Source of the DNA: Burkholderiaceae bacterium
GTDB lineage: Bacteria > Pseudomonadota > Gammaproteobacteria > Burkholderiales > Burkholderiaceae
Direction: 5' to 3'
DNA length: 11,761 nt
Assembly: GCA_947461335.1 (NCBI GenBank)
Contig: CANHLB010000031.1
Coordinates: forward strand, 1 to 11,761
Below are positions 1-6,769 of the stretch, in pieces. A program made the translations under genes and the position numbers. The first letter of the stretch is position 1, and each line of letters begins with the position of its first letter. The notes under the pieces were generated by a model. It was not told the origin of the DNA. It saw nothing but the letters and a program-made list of their open reading frames with translations, and did no database searches.

Positions 1-1015
1 AAGCTAATAAAGCTTCTTCTTTTGGCAATGCATCTGCACCCATCCCTACCTGTGGTAACAAATCCATTAAGTCGCTGGGCGGCAAGCGAAACCAGGTCAA
101 CCATTGATGACTAAGGGGGTGTTGCAAACTTAAAGCGTAGGCATGTAATGCCTGACGCTCAAAAGGGAGTAATTTGGCGACTCCAGGGGTCTTCTTGTGG
201 TAAACGGGGTCTCCTAAAAGCGGAAAACCTAAGGATTCGAGATGAACACGGATCTGGTGAGTGCGCCCTGTTTCTAAGCGACATTCGAGCAAGGCGACTA
301 TTGACTCATTAAATACACCCTTTGCCAGACGACGAAATAAGGTTGCCGCTGGCTTTCCTTGAGCGCTCCCTGCTGCCATTCTGAGGCGATCCCGCTGATC
401 TCTGCCTACTGAAGCCAAGACTTTTCCTTGACTTGGTGTATCACCCCAAACCCAGGCTAAATAGCGACGTCCAACCGTTCTTTCTTGAAGTTGCCTGACC
501 AAGGAGGTTTGGGCTTGAGCAGTACGGGCTACTACCATCAGACCCGAAGTATCCTTATCTAAACGATGGACTATCCCCGCCCTCGGAAGGGATTTAAGTT
601 CTGGGTAGCGGAATAAAAGCCCATTCAATAAAGTTCCAGACCAATTACCAGCGGCAGGATGAACTACCAGCCCTGACTGCTTATTGATCACGATGAGGCT
701 TTCATCTTCATAAACAACGTCCAGTGAGATATCTTCTGGGCTAAAGGCAAATTGCTCAGGCATTTCTTGTGGAAAAACCTTAATACTCTCGCCGCCCCTG
801 AGTAAATAACGCGCCTTAGTGACTTTTCCATCCACCATGACTGCCCCGGCCTCTACCCATGCCTTGAGTCGGTTACGGGAATAATCCGGTAAAGACCCTG
901 CCAATACCTTGTCGAGCCTCTCCCCAGCCATCTCTAAAGGAATATCTAGGGAGATGAAATCCTCTTCATCGATATAATCGGAAGGATTCGATTCAGGAGT
1001 TTGCGGCAATGCCAC
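1..1015 (-). CDS. rluD: 23S rRNA pseudouridine synthase RluD (3' end beyond window)
   Basis: This gene encodes an RluA-family enzyme that isomerises uridines to pseudouridine in helix 69 of 23S rRNA during 50S assembly. About 338 codons are open from the start to the window edge with no stop, so the C-terminus is missing; E. coli RluD has about 326 residues, so little should be lost. An S4-type RNA-binding domain spans roughly residues 30-80 (GERLDKVL, then PDYSRNRLKAWV). The catalytic domain follows, with the signature HRLDKDTSG at 150-158; Asp153 is the expected nucleophile. RTHQIRVHLESLGFPLLGDP is also typical. I chose the GTG at 1015 because AAAAGG lies 10 bases upstream; the TTG at 1009 is an alternative. 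The only nearby ATG, 28 codons in, would cut into the S4 domain. The gene diverges from bamD and overlaps its longest reading frame by 7 bp. The family is clear. RluD is favoured over RluC or RluA by the S4 domain and the bamD neighbour. Confidence 0.93.
   Translation of the reverse strand, partial: MALPQTPESNPSDYIDEEDFISLDIPLEMAGERLDKVLAGSLPDYSRNRLKAWVEAGAVMVDGKVTKARYLLRGGESIKVFPQEMPEQFAFSPEDISLDVVYEDESLIVINKQSGLVVHPAAGNWSGTLLNGLLFRYPELKSLPRAGIVHRLDKDTSGLMVVARTAQAQTSLVRQLQERTVGRRYLAWVWGDTPSQGKVLASVGRDQRDRLRMAAGSAQGKPAATLFRRLAKGVFNESIVALLECRLETGRTHQIRVHLESLGFPLLGDPVYHKKTPGVAKLLPFERQALHAYALSLQHPLSHQWLTWFRLPPSDLMDLLPQVGMGADALPKEEALLA
995..999 (+). promoter_or_regulatory. Shine-Dalgarno AGGAG supporting the upstream bamD ATG
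   Basis: AGGAG lies 9 bases before the ATG at 1009, a textbook spacing. It is the main argument for the longest bamD frame. It also lies inside the rluD coding sequence on the other strand, so it could be chance. Confidence 0.4.
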
Positions 1016-1923
1016 GCTTAAAGAGCCTTTTAGTTATGTCCGACGTAATATCAGACGCCAGTTTAAGGCTTGCAGGGAATGTCGCTCCACAAAAAGTGCA
1101 CAATCTTTTTAAATCCAGGCCTTTCTATCTCCTTTTATTGGCTCTGGGCGCCTTACTCATCCTTACTGCTTGCGCAGGAAGTGGGGGCCAGAAGGACGAT
1201 ACCGATATTTGGTCAGAATCTAAGCTTTACTCAGAGGCGACCGACAAATTAAATGATGCCGACTTTGCCAAATGCGGTAAATACTTTGACAAGCTTGAAG
1301 CACGTTTTCCATTTGGCCCTTATTCGCAGCAAGCACAAATCAATGCCGCCTATTGCTACTGGAAAGCACAAGAGCAAACTCAAGCACTGGTTGCAATCGA
1401 TCGCTTCATCAAACTGCATCAAGGTAGCCCAAACTTAGATTACGCCTACTATCTCAAAGGACTCATCACCTTTAATGATGACTTGGGTTGGCTTGGCAAA
1501 TTTACAGGGCAAGATTTAAGCGAGCGTGATCCAAAAGCCGCTAAAGAAGCATTTGAATCCTTTAAGGTTGTCGTTGAACGATTCCCTAATAGTAAATACG
1601 CTCCAGATGCTCTAGATCGGATGCGCTATATCGTGAACTCACTTGCGGAGGCAGATGTCATTGTTGCGCGTTTTTATTATCAGCGTGGAGCCTATTTAGC
1701 CGCTGCAAACCGTGCCCAGTTAGTAATTCGGGACTACGATCGTGCTCCCGCCGTGGAAGAAGCACTCTATCTGCTTTATAAATCCTATGAAAAGTTAGGC
1801 ATGGTTGATCTCAGTAACGATACTGCACGAGTCTTCAAGTTGAATTTTCCTGACAGTCAAATGCTAGTGACTGGGCAACGCGTTCAGAAGGAACGTAAAT
1901 GGTGGCAGATCTGGAATCGATAA
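1009..1923 (+). CDS. bamD: Outer membrane protein assembly factor BamD (ComL lipoprotein)
   Basis: BamD is the essential lipoprotein of the BAM complex. It sits on the periplasmic face of the outer membrane and helps BamA insert beta-barrel proteins. The frame has 304 codons. A hydrophobic stretch (FYLLLLALGALLIL) ends in the lipobox LTAC, with Cys55 as the lipidated residue. The roughly 250-residue mature part is rich in TPR-like helices; the segments CGKYFDKLEARFPFGPYSQQ, FESFKVVVERFPNSKYAPDA and LYLLYKSYEKLGM are typical of the family. The start is uncertain. ATG 1009 has AGGAG 9 bases upstream but gives an unusually long, weakly charged leader before the hydrophobic core. ATG 1036 has only a weak AAGAG. 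GTG 1096 has no clear ribosome site but gives an ideal 26-residue lipoprotein signal starting near HNLFKSRPFY, and a -10-like TAATAT at 1046-1051 would suit it. The mature protein is the same in all cases. A hairpin terminator follows the stop. Confidence 0.95.
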   Translation: MPRLKSLLVMSDVISDASLRLAGNVAPQKVHNLFKSRPFYLLLLALGALLILTACAGSGGQKDDTDIWSESKLYSEATDKLNDADFAKCGKYFDKLEARFPFGPYSQQAQINAAYCYWKAQEQTQALVAIDRFIKLHQGSPNLDYAYYLKGLITFNDDLGWLGKFTGQDLSERDPKAAKEAFESFKVVVERFPNSKYAPDALDRMRYIVNSLAEADVIVARFYYQRGAYLAAANRAQLVIRDYDRAPAVEEALYLLYKSYEKLGMVDLSNDTARVFKLNFPDSQMLVTGQRVQKERKWWQIWNR

Positions 1924-1952
1924 TCCCAATAGCCTAACTCCATCAGATAAGA

Positions 1953-1985
1953 AAAAAACCCCATTCGATTTGAGTGGGGTTTTTT
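1953..1985. terminator. Bidirectional intrinsic terminator between bamD and alr
   Basis: AAAAAACCCCA (1953-1963) and TGGGGTTTTTT (1975-1985) form a perfect 11-bp stem around an 11-base loop. The GC core CCCCA/TGGGG is followed by a T run on the plus strand, and the A run at 1952-1958 gives a T run on the minus strand. It lies 29 bp after the bamD stop and 24 bp after the alr stop, so it can end both convergent transcripts. Confidence 0.9.
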
Positions 1986-2009
1986 GTTTGCTACCGTTTT
2001 ATTTCAAAA

Positions 2010-3125
2010 CTATTTGACAACCACAGGTACTCGTTGAGCTAGAGCACAAAGCAACTCATACCCAATGGTATCGCTCATATGGGCTACCTCATCAACAGGA
2101 ACCTTGTCACCCCAAAGCTCTACAACGCTACCTATTTTTGCTTCAGGAGCTTGGCGCAGATCAATCGTTAACATGTCCATCGATACGCGACCAACAATGG
2201 GGCATATCATGCCATTGCCATGGTTTGCATCGCCAACCCAAACTGGAGTGCCATCTTTGGCATGCCTGGGATATCCATCTGCATAACCACAAGCCACTAC
2301 ACCAATACGCATATCTTCAGGAGCTTCATAGCGACCGCCATAACCGACATGATCTCCCTTTTTAAGCTCCTGAATATCAATAATTTCACTTTGAAGTTGC
2401 ATTACCGCTTGCAAGTGTGCATGCTTAATATCTGCATAAATGCCCGTCGGTGATGCACCATAGAGCATGATCCCAGGCCTTACCCAGTCACCTAATGCAT
2501 TTCGATGCCAGAGAATGGTAGCGGAATTCGCCAAAGAAGTTGGAGCGTTCAAGCCTTCAATCGTTTCGTTAAAAAGTTCAAGCTGACTACCAACTGTCGG
2601 TAAGCGATCAACGTGATCAGCATTTGCAAAATGCGTCATATGGTGCATTTTGTAGCCAGCAGCGTGTAGGCGATGAAATGCTGTTCTATAGGCTGCAGGC
2701 TTAAAACCAAGGCGATTCATGCCAGTATTCATTTTTAGAAACACATTCATAGGCTTGTGTGGCTTATAAGATTCAAGCCATTGCACCTGCGCCTCACAAT
2801 GAACAACTAGATCACAGGCTAACTTTTCTGCTAAAGCAACTTCATTTTCATGAAATAACCCTTCTAAAAGTAGGATTCGACCTTGCCAACCATCCTCCCT
2901 AAGTCGGCCAGCATTGTGGATGCTTAAAAGCGCAAAACCATCAGTAGAAGCCAATCCTTTTAAGGCGGCCTCAAAAGAATGCCCATAAGCTCTAGATTTA
3001 ATAACAGACCAAATCTTGGATTGCGGCGCAAGTTCACGAACTCTGTTTAAATTATGCTGAAAGGCATCAGTGTGAATGGATGCCAAAATTGGTCTATTAA
3101 TCAGGCCATTAGCTGAGCTGCTCAT
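2010..3125 (-). CDS. alr: Alanine racemase (PLP-dependent)
   Basis: This enzyme interconverts L- and D-alanine in the cytosol and supplies D-Ala for peptidoglycan. It has 371 residues, a usual length. The N-terminal TIM-barrel starts with the PLP-lysine region VIKSRAYGHS (Lys43). Phosphate and substrate sites are seen in NSATILW and RPGIMLYG. The C-terminal beta domain carries GYGGRYEA, with the expected second catalytic base Tyr, then GYADGYPR, VGRVSMDM and IGYELLCALAQRVP. The open frame extends to a GTG at 3131, but AGGAGG (3133-3138) is 7 bases before the ATG at 3125 and only 1 base before the GTG, so I start at 3125. One oddity is that the usual KANAYGHG reads KSRAYGHS here, although the Lys, Tyr, Gly and His are kept. 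The gene converges on bamD and diverges from lplT. A single alr/dadX-type gene is visible; nothing points to a catabolic dadAX context. Confidence 0.96.
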   Translation of the reverse strand: MSSSANGLINRPILASIHTDAFQHNLNRVRELAPQSKIWSVIKSRAYGHSFEAALKGLASTDGFALLSIHNAGRLREDGWQGRILLLEGLFHENEVALAEKLACDLVVHCEAQVQWLESYKPHKPMNVFLKMNTGMNRLGFKPAAYRTAFHRLHAAGYKMHHMTHFANADHVDRLPTVGSQLELFNETIEGLNAPTSLANSATILWHRNALGDWVRPGIMLYGASPTGIYADIKHAHLQAVMQLQSEIIDIQELKKGDHVGYGGRYEAPEDMRIGVVACGYADGYPRHAKDGTPVWVGDANHGNGMICPIVGRVSMDMLTIDLRQAPEAKIGSVVELWGDKVPVDEVAHMSDTIGYELLCALAQRVPVVVK

Positions 3126-3132
3126 ATTCACC

Positions 3133-3140
3133 CCTCCTTT
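3133..3140 (-). promoter_or_regulatory. Strong Shine-Dalgarno that fixes the alr start
   Basis: On the minus strand the sequence is AAAGGAGG, nearly the full anti-16S complement. Its spacing of 7 bases to ATG 3125 against 1 base to GTG 3131 rules out the longer frame. Between alr and lplT (3126-3175) I also see a minus-strand TACAAT at 3172-3167 as a possible -10 box for alr, without a convincing -35. Confidence 0.85.
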
Positions 3141-3175
3141 CGTGTTTTAATTGAATGAATGACTAGATTGTACGA

Positions 3176-4495
3176 ATGAACCGCAGTTTTTACATCATTA
3201 TGGCGGCGCAATTTTTTTCGTCGCTTGCTGATAACGCCCTCCTAATTGCTGCTATTGCTCTTTTGGCCCAGCTACATGCTCCGGCCTGGATGACTCCTTT
3301 ACTCAAATTGTTCTTTGTATTGTCTTATGTCGTCTTAGCTGCATTCGTAGGCGCCTTTGCAGACTCCCGACCAAAGGGTAATGTTATGTTCATTACCAAC
3401 ACTATCAAATTTGTGGGTTGTGTGGTCATGCTATTTGGTAGTCACCCTTTATTTGCCTATGCCATTGTTGGCCTAGGAGCAGCTGCATACTCTCCAGCAA
3501 AATACGGCATTCTTACCGAACTGCTACCCCCAGAAAAATTAGTTGCTGCAAATGGCTGGATTGAGGGCCTCACAGTAGGGTCAATTATTCTTGGAACGGT
3601 TTTGGGTGGTGTCTTAATTAGCAACACTGTCTCTCAAGGTCTACTCTCTTTAGATATTCCTGCGATCGAAACTGGGGTTGATACACCTGCTGAATCAGCC
3701 ATCATGATCATTATGATGATTTATATCATTGCTGCACTGATTAACCTCAAGATTCCAGATACAGGTGCACGTTACGTTTCTCAAAAAGCGAATCCCATTG
3801 AATTAATAAAAGACTTTTCAGTGTGTTTTAAAACACTCTGGAATGATCGTCTCGGCCAAATCTCTTTAGCAGTAACCACCTTATTTTGGGGTGCTGGTGC
3901 TACGCTGCAATTTATTGTGATTAAGTGGGCTCAAGTTGCACTTCATATGACCTTATCTCAAGGCGCTATTCTTCAGGCTATTTCTGCTGTAGGCGTGGCT
4001 GGCGGAGCCGTATGGGCCGCTTGGCGCATACCTCTTCGTAATTCATTAAACGTTCTACCCTATGGTATTGCAATGGGTTTAGTAGTCTGTGTAATGGCTG
4101 TGTATAACTCCGATATGCTGCCCAATACAACTGTCATGACGATTGGTAAATTAGAAATTTCTCTCAACCTATTGCCCGCCTACTTTTTATTAATTTTAGT
4201 GGGATGGTTAGCGGGTTATTTTGTGGTCCCAATGAACGCCCTATTGCAACATCGTGGTCACGTTCTCATGTCTGCCGGTCATTCAATTGCCGTGCAAAAT
4301 TTTAATGAAAATATTTCCGTATTAATGATGCTCCTAATTTACTCACTACTGATTTGGTTAGATGTTCCAATCTCTGCAGTCATCATTGGATTTGGAGTTA
4401 CTGTCAGTCTGATTATGTGGTTAGTCATCAAAAGGCATGCTAGAAATCAGGCGGAATACGATTCTATGCATCTCATTGGAGAGCACAAGGTTTAA
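3176..4495 (+). CDS. lplT: Lysophospholipid transporter LplT (MFS)
   Basis: LplT is an inner-membrane major facilitator that flips lysophospholipids such as lyso-PE to the cytosolic leaflet for re-acylation. The 439-residue product is hydrophobic throughout, consistent with about 12 membrane helices. It matches remembered E. coli LplT motifs closely: SLADNALLIAAIALL near the N-terminus, FVGAFADSRPKGNVM in the first cytoplasmic loop, GLGAAAYSPAKYGIL, TLFWGAGATLQF in the middle, and FVVPMNALLQHRG followed by GHSIAVQNFNENISVLMM near the C-terminus. It is about 40 residues longer than the E. coli protein; much of the excess lies in a polar insertion after the fifth helix region (around residues 145-175). 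In enterobacteria lplT sits beside aas, the acyltransferase that uses its substrate; no aas is seen here and the neighbour is alr. The ATG at 3176 has no clear ribosome site, but the protein begins properly at MNRSFYIIMAAQFF. Confidence 0.93.
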   Translation: MNRSFYIIMAAQFFSSLADNALLIAAIALLAQLHAPAWMTPLLKLFFVLSYVVLAAFVGAFADSRPKGNVMFITNTIKFVGCVVMLFGSHPLFAYAIVGLGAAAYSPAKYGILTELLPPEKLVAANGWIEGLTVGSIILGTVLGGVLISNTVSQGLLSLDIPAIETGVDTPAESAIMIIMMIYIIAALINLKIPDTGARYVSQKANPIELIKDFSVCFKTLWNDRLGQISLAVTTLFWGAGATLQFIVIKWAQVALHMTLSQGAILQAISAVGVAGGAVWAAWRIPLRNSLNVLPYGIAMGLVVCVMAVYNSDMLPNTTVMTIGKLEISLNLLPAYFLLILVGWLAGYFVVPMNALLQHRGHVLMSAGHSIAVQNFNENISVLMMLLIYSLLIWLDVPISAVIIGFGVTVSLIMWLVIKRHARNQAEYDSMHLIGEHKV

Positions 4496-4509
4496 CTGCG
4501 GCGGGCTTC

Positions 4510-5004
4510 CTAAATATTTTGCAGGACGGACTTCGCTAGCAATAGATCCTGCCAAAACAAAGCCTTATCTTGTGGTTTAGCAAGGATATGAGCCAAGTCA
4601 AAAGTTGCAATGACTGGAATTTCTTCTTCACTTCCAGAGTGAAGGGCTAAAACGGTTTCACGCAACTGCGGTAAAGCATCCTTCTCACCAGTGATTTTTT
4701 GAGCCACAGAGCCCCCAAATGCGACAGCAACTACCGGCACACCATTACTGGGAAGCACAAGTTGACTGAGAGTTTCAGAGGGGTTTTTCCAACTCCATTC
4801 TTGGGAACTCAGGCCCAATACCCGAATCACATTCTCAAATAAAGCCTGGGCATCACCTTGGGCCAGATTGCCAAAGAACCACCAATTCGCCTGTGGTGGT
4901 CTACTTAGAACGCTTGGCTCGGCTAATAGCTCTTGAGGGCTATCTTTGGAGGTCCACTGGGTAACGCCCATTTCTTTGAGGAAGCTTGCATGTGTATTGC
5001 TCAT
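4510..5004 (-). CDS. Candidate DNA polymerase III psi subunit, uracil-DNA-glycosylase-like (HolD-like)
   Basis: I assign no certain function. The 164-residue product begins like E. coli HolD: FLKEMGVTQWTSK matches QLQQLGITQWSLR, with the Trp at position 17 in both. That N-terminal peptide binds the clamp-loader collar in E. coli. Two further stretches also resemble psi: LFENVIRVLGLSSQEW (55-70) against LVSDVLRALTVSPDQV, and ILAKPQDKALFWQDL against LRANPTARAALWQQI. The body also follows family-4 uracil-DNA glycosylases: WWFFGNLAQGD where LIGEAPG stands, VPVVAVAFGGSVAQ (89-102) for PRVIVALG..AAQ, and IPVIATFDLAHILAKP (129-144) for PVIVTYHPAYLLR. The protein has no cysteine, so no Fe-S cluster; the HP of the catalytic motif is DL, and the segment carrying the PFVGRAG-like motif is missing. 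Enzyme activity is therefore unlikely. Its ATG overlaps the rimI stop (ATGA), which suggests translational coupling; E. coli holD is also next to rimI. An automatic pipeline may call it hypothetical or a uracil-DNA glycosylase. Confidence 0.85.
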   Translation of the reverse strand: MSNTHASFLKEMGVTQWTSKDSPQELLAEPSVLSRPPQANWWFFGNLAQGDAQALFENVIRVLGLSSQEWSWKNPSETLSQLVLPSNGVPVVAVAFGGSVAQKITGEKDALPQLRETVLALHSGSEEEIPVIATFDLAHILAKPQDKALFWQDLLLAKSVLQNI

Positions 5005-5537
5005 AGCTCTAGCTTAATGGATTTAGCCATGACAATGGCATCTTCACGCTTACCTGTTTGAGCATCTAATGGGTAGTAGTTATTTCTGACACCAATCTGC
5101 TCATAAGCCAATGATTGGTACAAATTCACAGCAGCAATATTAGAAGGCCTTACTTCCAAAATAATTCTAGGCATCTTTTGCTGGGCTGCTACCCCCTCAA
5201 TTGCTGACATCATTCTCGAACCAAGCCCCAGTTTTCGTAATTGAGGAGACACAGTAATATTGAGCAAATGTAATTCATCTACAGCAGGAAACAGGATGCA
5301 GTATGCCCAAAGTATTGCGGGATCTAAGTAGGATCCTTTAATCGCCTGATCTACTTGTGGACGAATACAGTAAGCCCAGTGTCCAGCTGCCAAGGAATCT
5401 GTAAAGTTGCCTCTTGTCCAGGGATGAAGATGGGAGGTAGCTTCTATTTTTAGCACTTCATCTAAGTCTACAGTCTGCATTGGCAAAAAGGAGAGCTCAG
5501 CTATTCCTGCGGAAGGATTGGTAACAGACTCGGACAT
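5001..5537 (-). CDS. rimI: Ribosomal protein-alanine N-acetyltransferase RimI
   Basis: This is a GNAT-fold enzyme that acetylates the N-terminal alanine of ribosomal protein S18 using acetyl-CoA. The 178-residue product shows the fold in order: EATSHLHPW for the substrate-side helix, ELHLLNITVSPQLRKLGLGS with the acetyl-CoA pyrophosphate loop at 99-106, LEVRPSN with the likely catalytic Glu128, and NLYQSLAYEQIGVRNNYYP with the likely general acid Tyr140. The 12-residue spacing between those two equals that in enteric RimI, and REDAIVMA closes the family pattern. The protein is about 30 residues longer than E. coli RimI because of an N-terminal tail and an insertion near residues 60-75. The start ATG is read from TAATG shared with the tsaB stop, with TTGAGG about 10 bases upstream. 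The tsaB-rimI pairing is very common and supports the call. Confidence 0.94.
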   Translation of the reverse strand: MSESVTNPSAGIAELSFLPMQTVDLDEVLKIEATSHLHPWTRGNFTDSLAAGHWAYCIRPQVDQAIKGSYLDPAILWAYCILFPAVDELHLLNITVSPQLRKLGLGSRMMSAIEGVAAQQKMPRIILEVRPSNIAAVNLYQSLAYEQIGVRNNYYPLDAQTGKREDAIVMAKSIKLEL

Positions 5538-6259
5538 TATTTAAATGCCTCAATACGCTCTTGCGTTGTTAAGGCAACTTTGTTGCGAATATAGAGAGGC
5601 TCAAGATCTTGCACATGACATTGCTGACCAGCCGACCACATTTGTTGGGCACACTCCAAAATGCCTAAGGCAGAAATATGAATTTCTGAATCTAGGGAGC
5701 TTGATGGCAGCTTCTGAGCAATACCACTCATAAGGCGCTCACCATAGGTCTTTAGAGCACTTCCAGCTAAAAACTCAATACCAAGAAAGTCGATCTCTTC
5801 GGGTTTAGAAAGATGGATATCGCCGACGCGGGCGGGTAATTTTTGATGAATCGTTTCGTACTTAGCCCAGTAAATTTCATCCATGCGCGCATCTAGGGCT
5901 ACAACAAAGTGATTAGGCTTTGCTTGGTCAAAAGATTGTGTATGACTTAATTGTGCTGCAACAGCATCAAAACTGACTACAGGTAAAACGGATAGAGCAT
6001 TGGAGATTGCAAGTCCTTGCACTGCAGCCACAGCAAGCCGGACACCTGTAAATGCTCCAGGACCAATACCAATGGCTATCGCATCAAGCTCTGCTAGTTT
6101 TACATTTGCTTCACTTAAAAGTTCTTCAATCCATGGAAGTAATAGCTGGCTAGCGCCAGCCGATACCAATTCATGTCGGAGTATTGGCGCACTGTCATCT
6201 AAAGATAAAGCCACCGAACACCAAGCAGTTGATGTGTCGATGGCTAGAATACGTGTCAA
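5537..6259 (-). CDS. tsaB: tRNA t6A biosynthesis protein TsaB (YeaZ)
   Basis: TsaB is the non-catalytic scaffold of the TsaBDE complex, which adds threonylcarbamoyl to A37 of ANN-decoding tRNAs in the cytosol. The 240-residue product has the ASKHA-like N-terminal core: ILAIDTSTAWCSVAL at 4-18, the hallmark GIGPGAFTGVRLA at 64-76, and LDARMDEIYWAKY. The C-terminal LEPLYIRNKVALTTQER is also diagnostic. Length matches the family (about 230). The start is a TTG at 6259: it places MTRILAIDTS where the family begins, and an in-frame TAA lies about 14 codons upstream with no other start between. Its ribosome site is weak. The gene lies 33 bp after the epimerase stop, and no terminator is seen in the gap, so it may be read from the propionate module or from a promoter I cannot identify. 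Confidence 0.94.
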   Translation of the reverse strand: MTRILAIDTSTAWCSVALSLDDSAPILRHELVSAGASQLLLPWIEELLSEANVKLAELDAIAIGIGPGAFTGVRLAVAAVQGLAISNALSVLPVVSFDAVAAQLSHTQSFDQAKPNHFVVALDARMDEIYWAKYETIHQKLPARVGDIHLSKPEEIDFLGIEFLAGSALKTYGERLMSGIAQKLPSSSLDSEIHISALGILECAQQMWSAGQQCHVQDLEPLYIRNKVALTTQERIEAFK

Positions 6260-6292
6260 TTTGAACTCGTTTAATTTGCTAAGAAAGTCAAA

Positions 6293-6763
6293 TTATGAAC
6301 CCAATCCGACAATGACTTCGGGTGGCGCCTGAACAAGCTCAATAAGCACCCCTTCCCCACAAATTGGGAACTCATCGTTCCCCCTTGGGTGCACAAAGGT
6401 AATGTCATAGCCTGCTGCGCCCTTACGAATGCCCCCAGGAGCAAAACGTAAGCCTTTGGCAGTGAGCCATTCAACCGCCTTAGGAAGATCATCTACCCAT
6501 AATCCAATGTGATTTAGAGGGGTTTGGTGTACGGCTGGTTTCTTTTCAATATCAAAAGGCTGCATCAGATCTACTTCAACTTCATTAATACCTTTACCAA
6601 TAGCGCAAATATCTTCATCTACGTTTTCACGCTCAGAAACAAACGTGCTCTTATATTCAAAGCCCAACATATCAACCCATAATGTCTTGAGGCGTTCTTT
6701 ACTTTCTCCACCAATAGCAATTTGTTGTATACCTAAAATTTTGAATGGCTTATTTGACATCAT
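6293..6763 (-). CDS. VOC-family protein, probable methylmalonyl-CoA epimerase
   Basis: This is a 156-residue protein of the glyoxalase/bleomycin-resistance (VOC) fold with two beta-alpha-beta-beta-beta repeats: one begins at [12 protein letters not shown], the second at [19 protein letters not shown]. Placed 6 bp after pccA and in one run with pccB, meaB and the mutase, it is the natural candidate to convert (2S)- to (2R)-methylmalonyl-CoA, the step between carboxylase and mutase. Metal ligands by position appear to be Gln14 (where epimerases usually have His), Asp65 in VEVDLMQP, His85 in LNHIGL and Glu142 in GVLIELVQ. A Gln-acid-His-Glu set is known in human glyoxalase I, so metal binding is still plausible, but the enzyme is not a textbook epimerase and could be another VOC lyase. 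Two ATG codons are adjacent (6763 and 6760); AGAGG is better spaced for the second. Confidence 0.9.
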   Translation of the reverse strand: MMSNKPFKILGIQQIAIGGESKERLKTLWVDMLGFEYKSTFVSERENVDEDICAIGKGINEVEVDLMQPFDIEKKPAVHQTPLNHIGLWVDDLPKAVEWLTAKGLRFAPGGIRKGAAGYDITFVHPRGNDEFPICGEGVLIELVQAPPEVIVGLGS

Positions 6764-6769
6764 TTCCTC

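Noticed and set aside
3126..3131. GTG at 3131 as the alr start
   Set aside because: It lies 1 base from the Shine-Dalgarno sequence, whereas ATG 3125 has a 7-base spacing.
4496..4509. Terminator between convergent lplT and the psi-like gene
   Set aside because: The 14-bp gap shows no stem with a T run; the transcripts probably overlap or end inside the neighbouring gene.
6283..6288. Minus-strand TTGACT upstream of tsaB as a -35 box
   Set aside because: No -10-like hexamer occurs at 16-19 bases downstream, so no promoter is called.
6000..6332. 110-codon plus-strand frame across tsaB and the tsaB/epimerase gap
   Set aside because: It is mostly antisense to the conserved GPGAFTGVR region of tsaB and has no ribosome site or recognisable motif.
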